A DNA stretch of 20,263 nucleotides from IMG/VR virus record IMGVR_UViG_3300025151_000398, positions 1-20,263 of that record; one strand, given 5' to 3'. This document shows, piece after piece, positions 4,241 to 12,516 of this stretch. The translations under genes and the position numbers were made by a program. Position 1 is the stretch's first letter. Each line of letters opens with the position of its first letter. The DNA is from a virus. Below the pieces are notes generated by a model. The model was not told the DNA's origin, did not search any database, and saw only the letters and a list, made by a program, of their open reading frames with translations.

Positions 4241-6450
4241 TGTACGATCAAAGTTTGTTTAAAGTATTAGATGATCATATAAAACCTAATATAATTAAGA
4301 AAAATAATAGGTATAAAAAGTGGGAGTACGGATACAATAAGGAACATGACGTTGTTATTATAAGCAAAACAGGTAAAATTGGTGAAGTATACGAAATACA
4401 AAATTTAAAAATAGCCTTGCCATTAGAAGAAAATGTTTTTAGTTTTGATGACAATAGATGGTCAAGAAAAGATCTACCTAAGCAATTAAGTAAAATAAAA
4501 ACAATATTTGACTGGGAACAATATCCGGTAGATTTTAAAGAAGAGTGGTATGACTATATTGACGAAGAGTTTGAAAGAAGGGAAAAAGGCTTTTGGTTTT
4601 ATAACAAGGGCAACCCTACTTATCTTACTGGTTCTCATTACATGTACTTGCAGTGGAGTAAAATTGATGTTGGAAAACCCGATTTTAGAGAGTCAAATAG
4701 GCTTTTCTATATCTTCTGGGAAGCTTGTAAAGCCGATAATCGTTGCTTCGGAATGTGTTACCTTAAAAACCGACGCTCTGGATTTTCATTCATGGCATCG
4801 GGAGAAGTGGTTAATCTTGCAACAATATCCTCTGATTCACGATATGGCTTGTTATCAAAATCAGGGCCTGATGCAAAATCTATGTTTACGGACAAGGTGG
4901 TGCCCATCTCCGTTAACTACCCATTCTTTTTCAAACCCATACAAGATGGTATGGACAGACCAAAGACGGAGCTCGCCTATAGAGTACCAGCCAGTAAATT
5001 TACGAGGCGTAAGATACTCGCAAACGAACCGCAAGAAGATTTACAAGGGCTTGATACGACAATCGACTGGAAGAACACAGGTGACAACTCCTATGATGGT
5101 GAGAAACTCAAGCTCCTCGTACACGACGAATCGGGTAAATGGGAACGGCCAAACAATATCCTTAACAACTGGAGGGTCACAAAGACGACGTTAAGATTAG
5201 GTAGTAGAGTTGTTGGTAAGTGCATGATGGGATCAACGTGTAACGCGTTAGACAAAGGTGGTGATAACTTTAAAAAACTATACTATGACTCAGACGTTAC
5301 AAAAAGAAACGCCAATGGACAGACTCGCTCAGGATTATATAGTTTGTTCATACCTATGGAATGGAACTACGAAGGATACATTGATTCTTATGGATTACCT
5401 GTATTCGAAACGCCGGCAGAAGAGACTAAAGGACCACATGGTGAGATTATTGAAATAGGCGTAATTGATTATTGGCAAAATGAAGTTGATGGTTTAAAAG
5501 ACGATCAAGACGGATTAAACGAATTTTATAGACAATTTCCAAGGACGGAAGAACATGCGTTTAGAGATGAAGCAAAAGAGTCTTTGTTTAATTTAACTAA
5601 AATCTACGAACAAATAGATTTTAATGGAGATTTAAAGCATAGTTCTCTTATTACTCAAGGTAACTTTCAGTGGCTTGACGGTGTTAAAGATACAAAGGTA
5701 GTTTTTATGCCTAACAAAAATGGTAGGTTTTTTATAACATGGATACCACCTGAAAACTTACAAAATCGTGTAATATTAAAAAATGGAATTAAATATCCTG
5801 GTAATGAAGATCTTGGGGCTTTTGGTTGTGACCCTTATGATATATCAGGCACAGTTGATAAAAGAGGTTCTAATGGATCTTTGCATGGGTTAACAACTTT
5901 TAGTATGCTAGACATACCGCCAAATCATTTCTTTTTAGAATATATAGCTAGACCTCAAACGGCTGAAATATTTTTTGAAGACGTATTGATGGCTTGTGTT
6001 TTTTATGGTATGCCGCTGCTTGCTGAAAACAACAAACCAAGATTGTTATACCATTTTAAAAGAAGAGGTTATAGAGGATATTCTATGAATAGACCGGATA
6101 AAGTTTACAATAAACTATCAGTGTCTGAAAGGGAAATAGGTGGAATACCTAATTCAAGTGAAGATATTAAGCAGGCTCATGCTGCTGCTATAGAAACTTA
6201 TATAGAAAACTTTGTTGGATACAACAACGATAAATACGGTGACGTTTATTTTCAACGCACCTTAAACGATTGGGCTAAATTTAATATAAATAATAGAACA
6301 AAGCATGATGCTTCTATTAGTTCTGGTTTAGCTTTAATGGCTTGCAACAAACACAGATATAAACCAGTACCTAAATTAATTGTTAAAAATTACGATTTAG
6401 GTATAAAGCGGTATGATAACACGGGAGTTGTTTCAAAAATTATAAAATAA
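4240..6450 (+). CDS. terL: Terminase large subunit (DNA-packaging ATPase/nuclease)
   Basis: This 736-residue protein is the motor that pumps DNA into the procapsid and cuts it. The ATPase domain shows a deviant Walker A, YLKNRRSGFS at 174-183, and a Walker B, LKLLVHDE at 290-297, with catalytic Asp296-Glu297. The nuclease domain offers the acidic residues expected of an RNase H-like fold: FGCDPYD (Asp531), LLAENNK (Glu596) and KHDASISSG (Asp690). The length is normal for large terminases of this type, including crAss-like ones. The N-terminal GNPTYLTGSHYMYLQW block is also typical. The gene overlaps the upstream small gene by one base and abuts the portal gene directly (TAA then ATG). Bases 4741-5160, covering the ATPase core, have clearly higher GC and different codon use from the rest of the gene. 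Confidence 0.95.
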   Translation: MYDQSLFKVLDDHIKPNIIKKNNRYKKWEYGYNKEHDVVIISKTGKIGEVYEIQNLKIALPLEENVFSFDDNRWSRKDLPKQLSKIKTIFDWEQYPVDFKEEWYDYIDEEFERREKGFWFYNKGNPTYLTGSHYMYLQWSKIDVGKPDFRESNRLFYIFWEACKADNRCFGMCYLKNRRSGFSFMASGEVVNLATISSDSRYGLLSKSGPDAKSMFTDKVVPISVNYPFFFKPIQDGMDRPKTELAYRVPASKFTRRKILANEPQEDLQGLDTTIDWKNTGDNSYDGEKLKLLVHDESGKWERPNNILNNWRVTKTTLRLGSRVVGKCMMGSTCNALDKGGDNFKKLYYDSDVTKRNANGQTRSGLYSLFIPMEWNYEGYIDSYGLPVFETPAEETKGPHGEIIEIGVIDYWQNEVDGLKDDQDGLNEFYRQFPRTEEHAFRDEAKESLFNLTKIYEQIDFNGDLKHSSLITQGNFQWLDGVKDTKVVFMPNKNGRFFITWIPPENLQNRVILKNGIKYPGNEDLGAFGCDPYDISGTVDKRGSNGSLHGLTTFSMLDIPPNHFFLEYIARPQTAEIFFEDVLMACVFYGMPLLAENNKPRLLYHFKRRGYRGYSMNRPDKVYNKLSVSEREIGGIPNSSEDIKQAHAAAIETYIENFVGYNNDKYGDVYFQRTLNDWAKFNINNRTKHDASISSGLALMACNKHRYKPVPKLIVKNYDLGIKRYDNTGVVSKIIK
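4741..5160 (+). other. GC-rich mosaic patch inside the terminase ATPase core
   Basis: By hand count this stretch has 188 G or C in 420 bases (about 45%), against 62 in 240 (about 26%) at 4261-4500. Codons such as CTC (Leu), CCC, TCC, ACG and CGG are common here, whereas elsewhere Leu is mostly TTA. CTC appears three times in five codons at 5107-5121. The reading frame is intact, and the patch runs from before Walker A to just beyond Walker B. It looks like a segment exchanged by recombination with a relative of different codon usage. Selection on the RNA or codons is the alternative. Confidence 0.6.
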
Positions 6451-8862
6451 ATGGAAATAAACTACAACGCTAATAGCGCCTTTCCAAATCAGGTAGTACC
6501 TTTGGAGGAAAAGATGAGTTTAAAATACGGTAAACAAGTTGCCGATGCTATACAGTCTGAGTGGTTTGCTCAAGGTAGAACTAATGGTAATAGATATTTA
6601 ACTACATTTAATAATTATCATACCCGTAGATTATATGCTAGAGGTGAGCAACCTGTTCAAAAATATAAAGATGAATTGTCTATTAACGGTGATTTGTCTT
6701 ATCTTAATTTAGACTGGAAACCAGTACCTATACTATCTAAATTTGTAAATATATTAGTTAATGGTATATCAAACAAAGATTATGATATAAAAGCTTATGC
6801 TCAAGATCCAGAAAGTTTAAAGAAAAGAACTAATTATGCTAAAGCTTTAGCTAAGGATATATTTGCTCAAGATATTATAGAGCAATTAAAAGCAACAACT
6901 GGCCAAGATATATCTAAGACAAGCGTATCAAAAGAAAATCTACCTAAGACCATAGAGGAAATGGAGTTGCATTTGCAGCTTAGTTATAAACAATCTATAG
7001 AAATAGCTGAAGAAGAAGCAATAACTCAAGTTTTAGCCACAAATAAATATGAGTTGCTAAAGCGAAGATTAAATGAAGATCTTGTTGTTTTAGGTATAGC
7101 AGCAGCTAAAACTAATTTTAACCCAAGCAATGGTATAACTTTAGATTACGTTGATCCTTCTTATATGGTTTATTCTTATACAGAGGATCCAAATTTTGAA
7201 GATCTATATTACGTTGGAGAAGTTAAAGCTTTGACTGTTGCTGAAATTAAAAAACAATTTCCGCATATATCTGATGATGAATTAGAAAAAATACAAAAAT
7301 CATATAGCAACAATAATTATATTTATGGTTGGGGAGCATATGATGAAAATACTGTTCAGGTTTTATATTTCGAATATAAAACATACATGGATCAAGTATT
7401 TAAACTAAAAGAAACCGATCAGGGTTTAGAAAAAATACTAGAAAAACCAGATACTTTTGATCCTCCAGAAAATGATAACTTCACTAGAGTTTCTAGAAGT
7501 GTTGAGGTTTTATTTGAAGGCGTAAAAGTTTTAGGTACAGACATGATGCTTAAATGGGAAATGTCTGAAAATATGACGAGACCTTTAGCTGATACCACTA
7601 AAGTTGAAATGAATTATGCTATATGCGCTCCGCGTATGTATAAAGGTAGAATTGAATCACTTATTACTAAGACCATGGGGTTTGCTGATATGGTTCAATT
7701 AACACATTTAAAGTTACAACAAGTAATATCACGCATGGTGCCTGATGGTGTGTTTTTAGACATGGACGGACTTGCAGAAGTTGATCTTGGTAATGGCACA
7801 AACTATAATCCAGCTGAAGCATTAAACATGTATTTTCAAACCGGTTCAGTTGTTGGTAGATCTTTAACACAAGACGGTGCGATGAATGCTGGTAAAGTTC
7901 CTGTTCAAGAGTTATCAACATCTGCTGGTCAAGCTAAAATTGGAGCGCTTGTAAATACGTACAATTATTACATACAAATGATACGTGACGTGACGGGTCT
8001 TAATGAGGCTAGAGACGGAACGTTGCCAGATAAAGATACATTGGTAGGTTTACAAAAAATAGCAGCTCAACAATCAAACATAGCTACAAAACATATAAAC
8101 AACGCTAGTCTTTATTTAACTCTTAGGCTTTGTGAAAATATATCTAAAAAAATATCAGATGTATTAAATTACCCTTTGACTGCTAAAGCTTTAAAAGAAA
8201 GTATATCTACTTATAATGTTGAAACTTTAAAAGAGGTTTCACATTTAAACCTTCATGATTTTGGTATATTCTTAGACTTAGAACCAGATGAAGAAGCTAA
8301 AGCTCAGTTAGAGCAAAATATACAAGTTGCGCTACAATCTGGCGGTATTGATTTAGAAGATGCTATTGATCTTAGGCAAATACGTAATTTAAAATTAGCA
8401 AATCAAATGCTAAAACAAAAACGTAGATTAAAAGCTGAAAGAGATCAGCAAGCACAACAAGCGAATATACAAGCCCAAGCTCAAGCTAACGCTCAACTTG
8501 CGGAACAAACTGCGCTAGCAGAAACACAAAAGCAAGAAGTGATAAACGAACAAAAAATAGCTTTAGAGCAAGCTAAATCTCAGTTTGAAATACAAAGAAT
8601 GCAAACTGAATCTCAAATAAAGCAAACTTTAATGGCTGAAGAGTTTAGTTACAATATGCAGTTAGCTAAAGCAAGAGCTCAAGTAGAGAAAGAAAAAGAA
8701 AAAGAAATAGAAGATCGTAAAGACGAGCGTGCTAGAATTATTGGAACACAACAGTCTGAAATGATTTCACAACGTCAAAATGACGAATTACCAAAAAACT
8801 TTGAATCAGCTGGTAATGATTCACTAGGAGGTTTTGGATTAGAACAATTTGAGCCTCGTTAA
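6451..8862 (+). CDS. Portal protein
   Basis: This 803-residue protein is identified by position directly after terminase, by length and by motifs. It would form the dodecameric ring at the head vertex through which DNA enters and leaves. Residues 510-549 include MIRDVTGLNEARDGTLPDKD and TLVGLQKIAAQQSN, the conserved segment (Arg-Asp-Val-x-Gly-x-Asn-x-x-Arg-x-Gly, then a small-residue helix) I associate with portals of podovirus and crAss-like phages. The N-terminal half is alpha/beta, consistent with the wing and stem. Residues about 650-765 are an unusually long Gln/Ala/Glu/Lys-rich helix with runs such as AQQANIQAQAQANAQLAEQ, likely the C-terminal barrel or an internal coiled coil reaching into the capsid. 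The end is Gly/Asn-rich. Translation starts right after the terminase stop, with only A/T-rich upstream sequence. Confidence 0.92.
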   Translation: MEINYNANSAFPNQVVPLEEKMSLKYGKQVADAIQSEWFAQGRTNGNRYLTTFNNYHTRRLYARGEQPVQKYKDELSINGDLSYLNLDWKPVPILSKFVNILVNGISNKDYDIKAYAQDPESLKKRTNYAKALAKDIFAQDIIEQLKATTGQDISKTSVSKENLPKTIEEMELHLQLSYKQSIEIAEEEAITQVLATNKYELLKRRLNEDLVVLGIAAAKTNFNPSNGITLDYVDPSYMVYSYTEDPNFEDLYYVGEVKALTVAEIKKQFPHISDDELEKIQKSYSNNNYIYGWGAYDENTVQVLYFEYKTYMDQVFKLKETDQGLEKILEKPDTFDPPENDNFTRVSRSVEVLFEGVKVLGTDMMLKWEMSENMTRPLADTTKVEMNYAICAPRMYKGRIESLITKTMGFADMVQLTHLKLQQVISRMVPDGVFLDMDGLAEVDLGNGTNYNPAEALNMYFQTGSVVGRSLTQDGAMNAGKVPVQELSTSAGQAKIGALVNTYNYYIQMIRDVTGLNEARDGTLPDKDTLVGLQKIAAQQSNIATKHINNASLYLTLRLCENISKKISDVLNYPLTAKALKESISTYNVETLKEVSHLNLHDFGIFLDLEPDEEAKAQLEQNIQVALQSGGIDLEDAIDLRQIRNLKLANQMLKQKRRLKAERDQQAQQANIQAQAQANAQLAEQTALAETQKQEVINEQKIALEQAKSQFEIQRMQTESQIKQTLMAEEFSYNMQLAKARAQVEKEKEKEIEDRKDERARIIGTQQSEMISQRQNDELPKNFESAGNDSLGGFGLEQFEPR

Positions 8863-8889
8863 TTTTTAATTATTTAATTATATTATATT
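8863..8889 (+). promoter_or_regulatory. AT-rich leader element B, copy 1
   Basis: The 27 bases between the portal stop and the scaffold ATG match the 27 bases before the ATG at 11630 at 25 positions. The shared core is TTTTTAATTATTTAATT followed by TATTATAT. Both copies end exactly at the start codon. This copy has no hairpin in front of it. It may be a late promoter, a ribosome-loading leader typical of hosts that do not use Shine-Dalgarno sites, or both. Confidence 0.5.
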
Positions 8890-10101
8890 ATGTCAGAAGA
8901 AAATGCGGCCGTAGAGGTCAAACAAGAAGGCGATTTTAAGATAAAATCAAAGCCTAAAAAGTTTACAGAACAAAAAAACGAACCTGTAAAAGTAGATCTT
9001 ACAAAAGATCCTAACACAAAAACAGAAGAACCTATTAAGGTTGAAATAAAAGAAGAAGATGCCGTTCAAGCACAGAAGACAGATGATAGCGATGTTGCTA
9101 TCGAAGAGCCCAAAAACAGTAGCGACAGCCAAGAAGTGGTTGAAGAAGTACGGAGCTCCGAAGAAAAATTAGAAAGTCCTATACAAGAAATTACTGAAGA
9201 AGAGCTTGATGAAAAAACAATGGAGCTCTACGAAGAAGCTGAAGAGGCTGTAAAAGAAACGGTTAAACAAGGTAAACCTTTACCTGAAAACATACAAGCA
9301 CTTGTTGATTTTATGAATGAAACAGGTGGTACGATGGAAGATTATGTAAGACTAAATCATGATTATTCTAAAATAGATGATCAAGCTTTAGTTACAGAAT
9401 TTTACAAAGCGTCTAAACCTCATCTTAACTTAGAAGAAATTAATTTTCTAATGGAAGATAAGTTTAAGTACGATGAAGAAATTGATGAGCCAAGAGATAT
9501 AAAAAAGAAACAATTGGCTTTTAAAGAAGAAGTTGCAAAAGCCCGCAAAGAGCTTGATGCTATGAAAGATAAATATTACCAGGAAATCAAGTTGAGACCT
9601 GGTGTTACTCAAGATCAGCAAAAAGCTTTGGACTTTTACAATCGATATAATGAGCAGCAAGGAGTAGCTGAAAAACAAGCTCAGGATTTTAAATCTCAAA
9701 CTGAACAATTATTTACTGATGATTTCAAAGGTTTTGATTTTAGTTTAGGTGAAAAAAAGTTTAGATATAAAGTTCAAAATCCAAAGCAAGTTGGACAATC
9801 ACAAGTTGATATAAATAATTTTATCAGCAATTACATAGATGAAGAAGGTAAAGTTATTGATCCAAGTGGTTATCATAAAGCGCTTTATGCTGCAATGAAT
9901 GCGGATAAAATCGCTAATCATTTTTACGAACAAGGGAAAGCCGATGGCATTAAAGGCGTTATCGACTCTTCTAAAAACCTAAGTAGTGACAAGCCACGGC
10001 AAGTTGCCGACGGAAACGTCTTTATAAATGGTTTAAAAGTAAGATCAATTAGTGGTGTAGATTCGTCTAGACTAAAAGTAAAAACTAAAAAATTTAACTA
10101 A
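8890..10101 (+). CDS. Probable capsid scaffolding protein
   Basis: This is a 403-residue, strongly charged protein between portal and major capsid genes, the usual place for a scaffold. The first 130 residues are acidic and low in complexity (Glu, Lys, Asp, Val), likely disordered. Helical stretches follow, including one at about 205-235 (KKQLAFKEEVAKARKELDAM) and another rich in Gln. The C-terminus is basic: RSISGVDSSRLKVKTKKFN. A basic C-terminal element is how scaffolds of P22 and phi29 type contact the capsid protein. No Ser-His-Asp or other protease motif is visible, so a protease-scaffold fusion is not supported. The start is preceded by leader element B, and the capsid gene follows after 16 bases. 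The function is inferred from position and composition, not from a recognised domain. Confidence 0.75.
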   Translation: MSEENAAVEVKQEGDFKIKSKPKKFTEQKNEPVKVDLTKDPNTKTEEPIKVEIKEEDAVQAQKTDDSDVAIEEPKNSSDSQEVVEEVRSSEEKLESPIQEITEEELDEKTMELYEEAEEAVKETVKQGKPLPENIQALVDFMNETGGTMEDYVRLNHDYSKIDDQALVTEFYKASKPHLNLEEINFLMEDKFKYDEEIDEPRDIKKKQLAFKEEVAKARKELDAMKDKYYQEIKLRPGVTQDQQKALDFYNRYNEQQGVAEKQAQDFKSQTEQLFTDDFKGFDFSLGEKKFRYKVQNPKQVGQSQVDINNFISNYIDEEGKVIDPSGYHKALYAAMNADKIANHFYEQGKADGIKGVIDSSKNLSSDKPRQVADGNVFINGLKVRSISGVDSSRLKVKTKKFN

Positions 10102-10117
10102 TTAAAACTTTTAAATT

Positions 10118-11563
10118 ATGGGAACATTAACCCCTACGTTTGGTACTATAGTACCCTCGCAACTGCAACAAACACTAGCGAGTAACTATTTATCATTCGA
10201 CGGCGCTGCTGGAGGAAACTTTGCGCAGCAATATTTGCCTGAGCTATACGAAGCTGAAGTAGAGCGTTACGGAAATCGTACGCTTTCTGGATTCTTACGT
10301 ATGGTTGGTGCTGAACTACCAATGACATCTGATCAAGTAATTTGGTCTGAGCAAAATCGTTTGCATATTGCTTATGATGGTTGTACTAACGGTGGAGCAG
10401 CTAACACTATTACTATTCCAATCGCTATCGGTGCTAATCCAGTAGAAAATGTTATTTCGCCACAACAAACTATCGTTGTGTTGGATAGCAATGGTGCTGA
10501 ATCAAAATGTTTGGTTGTTACTTCTGACACTACAACTGGTGTGCTAGAGGTACTTCCTTACGGTTCTGCTGACCTAGTTACTGAAGGACTTGTTGGTGAT
10601 TTGAAGATCTTTGTATACGGTTCTGAATATCCAAAAGGAACTAACACTACTATCGCTGGAACTGGAACTTTGCAAAAAAGTGGTAACGACTACCCAATTA
10701 TGTCAGTTACTCCTGCTTTCAAGCAATTTTCTAACAAACCAGTTATCATTCGTAACGCATATTCAATCAATGGTTCTGACACAGCTCAGATCGGTTGGGT
10801 AGAAGTTGCTACTGAAGATGGTACTTCTGGATATCTATGGTATCTAAAAGCTGAGTCTGAAACAAGACTACGTTTTGAAGATTACCTAGAAATGGCTGTT
10901 GTTGAAGGTGAGCAAGTAGGTGCTACATCTACTATTACTGGCGTAAGTGGTACTGAAGGTTTGTTTGCTGCGATCGAAGGTCGTGGAAATAAAATGGTAG
11001 GCTTTACAGCTGGTACTGGCATCGGTGACTTCGATGATATTCTACGTAACCTAGATACTCAAGGAGCTATTGAAGAAAACATGCTTTTCTTGAATCGCAA
11101 CACTAATTTAGAATTTGACGATATGCTTGCTGGCTTATCTTCAGGTGCTGATGGTGGTACTGCTTATGGACTATTTGAAAACTCAGCTGAAATGGCATTG
11201 AACCTTGGGTTCACTGGCTTCCGCAGAGGTTCTTATGACTTCTATAAGACTGATTGGAAATACTTGAACGATGCTTCAACTCGTGGCGCTCAAACTGGGC
11301 CAGCTTCAGTAGAAGGAGTTCTTGTACCAGCTGGTACTTCAACAGTGTATGATCAAATCCTAGGAACAAACATTCGTCGTCCATTCCTCCACGTACGTTA
11401 TCGCGCTTCACAAGCTGATGACAGACGTATGAAGTCTTGGCTGACTGGTTCTGTTGGTGGAGCTTTCACTAGTGATTTAGATGCTATGACAGTAAACTTC
11501 TTGTCAGAAAGATGTTTAGTTGTACAAGCTGCTAATAACTTTGTGATCTTCAAAGGAGCATAA
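10118..11563 (+). CDS. Major capsid protein
   Basis: This 481-residue protein comes right after the scaffold-like gene. It begins MGTLTPTFGTIVPSQLQQTL, followed by a helix and EAEVERYGNRTLSGFLRMVG, a pattern I know from capsid proteins of marine and crAss-like phages, expected to have the HK97 fold. Residues about 85-245 are beta-rich, Gly/Thr-rich and variable-looking, consistent with an inserted surface domain. The C-terminal part (from about 265) is more helical and ends LVVQAANNFVIFKGA. Codon use differs from that of neighbours: GC is raised (around 42% in three sampled lines) and codons such as AAC, TTC, CGT and CTA are frequent, as expected of the most highly expressed virion gene. A strong terminator hairpin follows eight bases after the stop, so this gene probably ends the scaffold-capsid transcript. 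Confidence 0.88.
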   Translation: MGTLTPTFGTIVPSQLQQTLASNYLSFDGAAGGNFAQQYLPELYEAEVERYGNRTLSGFLRMVGAELPMTSDQVIWSEQNRLHIAYDGCTNGGAANTITIPIAIGANPVENVISPQQTIVVLDSNGAESKCLVVTSDTTTGVLEVLPYGSADLVTEGLVGDLKIFVYGSEYPKGTNTTIAGTGTLQKSGNDYPIMSVTPAFKQFSNKPVIIRNAYSINGSDTAQIGWVEVATEDGTSGYLWYLKAESETRLRFEDYLEMAVVEGEQVGATSTITGVSGTEGLFAAIEGRGNKMVGFTAGTGIGDFDDILRNLDTQGAIEENMLFLNRNTNLEFDDMLAGLSSGADGGTAYGLFENSAEMALNLGFTGFRRGSYDFYKTDWKYLNDASTRGAQTGPASVEGVLVPAGTSTVYDQILGTNIRRPFLHVRYRASQADDRRMKSWLTGSVGGAFTSDLDAMTVNFLSERCLVVQAANNFVIFKGA

Positions 11564-11570
11564 TCATTTT

Positions 11571-11607
11571 AAGGTTAAAGGGCGCTTCGGCGCCCTATAG
11601 CCTTTTT
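11571..11607 (+). terminator. Intrinsic terminator after the capsid gene
   Basis: Bases 11571-11585 pair with 11590-11604 in a 15-position stem around a TTCG loop. Fourteen positions pair (one of them G-T) and one is an A-A mismatch. The core reads AGGGCGC-TTCG-GCGCCCT, a C(UUCG)G-type tetraloop, which is very stable. The T-run 11603-11607 closes the hairpin, and more T-rich sequence follows. This is a textbook rho-independent terminator and would both end the capsid transcript and protect its 3' end. Confidence 0.88.
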
Positions 11608-11629
11608 AATTATTTAATTTTATTATATC
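11603..11629 (+). promoter_or_regulatory. AT-rich leader element B, copy 2
   Basis: This 27-base element ends at the ATG at 11630 and differs from the copy ending at 8889 at two positions. Its first five T's are also the T-run of the capsid terminator, so the two signals overlap. A promoter or leader placed on the terminator's tail would let the gene downstream be expressed independently of capsid read-through; that is inference. Confidence 0.5.
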
Positions 11630-12457
11630 ATGGCAAAAAAAGAAACCAAAGAGGTAGAAGTGCACGAACCAGAAGTAGTAGTAGCGCCACCTAAACAAAT
11701 TAAAAAAGAAGTTAAAAAAGTAGATTCTTGGGAAATAAAACCAAGAACATATTTAGTTAAAGGTTCAAAGCAACCATTAACACTTACAATACCGAGCAGA
11801 CACAGTAGGAAATTTCCATTACTATGGTTTGATCCTGTTAACAAAGAACAAAGAGAACTTAGATATGCAACTAATCAAAATTCTCCATTTGTGTCAGAGC
11901 AAAAAGGAGAAGTTACATTAGGACATATTACTTTTAGAGATGGTGTGCTTTCTGTTCCTGCTGAAAACCAAATACTTCAAAAACTATTATCTTTATACCA
12001 CCCTTTGAGAGGAAAAGCTTATTACGAGTTTGATTCTCAAGTTGTGGCTGAAGATGAATTAGATGAAATAGAACTACAGCTACAAGCACTAAACGCTGCA
12101 AAAGATATGGATATTGATCAAGCTGAAGCAGTATTAAGAGTAGAAAAAGGTAGTGCTGTATCAAGTATGTCTTCTAAAGAAATACGTAGAGATTTAATGT
12201 TATTTGCTAGAAAAAAATCAGGTTTATTTTTAAACTTAGCTAGCGATGAAAATGTTGAGCTTAGAAACTTCGGTATCAAAGCAACAGAAGCCAACATCAT
12301 TAAGCTTTCACCAGATCAAAGAACTTTCCATTGGGGCTCTAATGATCGTAAATTAATGACAGTACCTTTTGATGAAAATCCATATTCTGCATTAGCAGCA
12401 TGGTTTAAAACTGACGAAGGTGTAGAAGTTTACAAATCTATAGAAAAAAGATTATAA
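11630..12457 (+). CDS. Conserved phage protein between capsid and neck genes, unknown function
   Basis: This is a 275-residue protein. The first 40 residues are charged and low in complexity (KKETKEVEVHEPEVVVAPPK). A conserved-looking body follows with SWEIKPRTYLVKGSKQPLTL, TIPSRHSRKFPLLWFD, RELRYATNQNSPFVSEQKG, and near the C-terminus DQRTFHWGSNDRKLMTVPFD and NPYSALAAWFKTDEGVE. From memory, the same blocks occur in hypothetical proteins of uncultured marine phages at the same place after the capsid gene. There is no membrane segment or recognised catalytic motif. It is flanked on both sides by strong hairpins (11571-11604 and 12470-12503), so it probably forms its own transcript or processed segment. 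Its position suggests a head-completion, decoration or head-interior role, but I cannot assign one. Confidence 0.82.
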   Translation: MAKKETKEVEVHEPEVVVAPPKQIKKEVKKVDSWEIKPRTYLVKGSKQPLTLTIPSRHSRKFPLLWFDPVNKEQRELRYATNQNSPFVSEQKGEVTLGHITFRDGVLSVPAENQILQKLLSLYHPLRGKAYYEFDSQVVAEDELDEIELQLQALNAAKDMDIDQAEAVLRVEKGSAVSSMSSKEIRRDLMLFARKKSGLFLNLASDENVELRNFGIKATEANIIKLSPDQRTFHWGSNDRKLMTVPFDENPYSALAAWFKTDEGVEVYKSIEKRL

Positions 12458-12469
12458 ACAAGTGATACT

Positions 12470-12503
12470 AGTATAAGGGCTCGCTTGTTCGGGCCCTAAT
12501 ACT
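12470..12503 (+). terminator. Hairpin between the 275-residue gene and the ring-protein gene; terminator or processing stem
   Basis: Bases 12470-12483 (AGTATAAGGGCTCG) pair with 12490-12503 (CGGGCCCTAATACT) around a CTTGTT loop. Thirteen of 14 positions pair, one of them G-T, with a single A-A mismatch. The stem is strong for such an AT-rich genome. No T-run follows; the downstream sequence is A-rich, leading to the ATG at 12517. A classical intrinsic terminator is therefore less certain than at 11571. An RNA-processing or stability stem in the spacer is equally possible. Confidence 0.65.
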
Positions 12504-12516
12504 TAAAAAAATATAA

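Noticed and set aside
4550-5194. Long open frame (214 codons) in another + frame inside the terminase gene
   Set aside because: It lies wholly inside a terminase gene with intact motifs in its own frame, shows no recognisable protein features, and its openness is explained by the unusual base composition of the patch. Kept only as a check under the mosaic-patch finding.
8890-10101. Possible head maturation protease in the scaffold-like protein
   Set aside because: No Ser protease or other catalytic motif is visible, and the protein is mostly acidic, low-complexity and helical, which fits a scaffold better.
10102-10117. Imperfect AT palindrome just before the capsid ATG (AATTAAAACTTTTAAATT)
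   Set aside because: A/T-only inverted repeats arise easily in such spacers; it does not match leader families A or B well enough to be called a copy.
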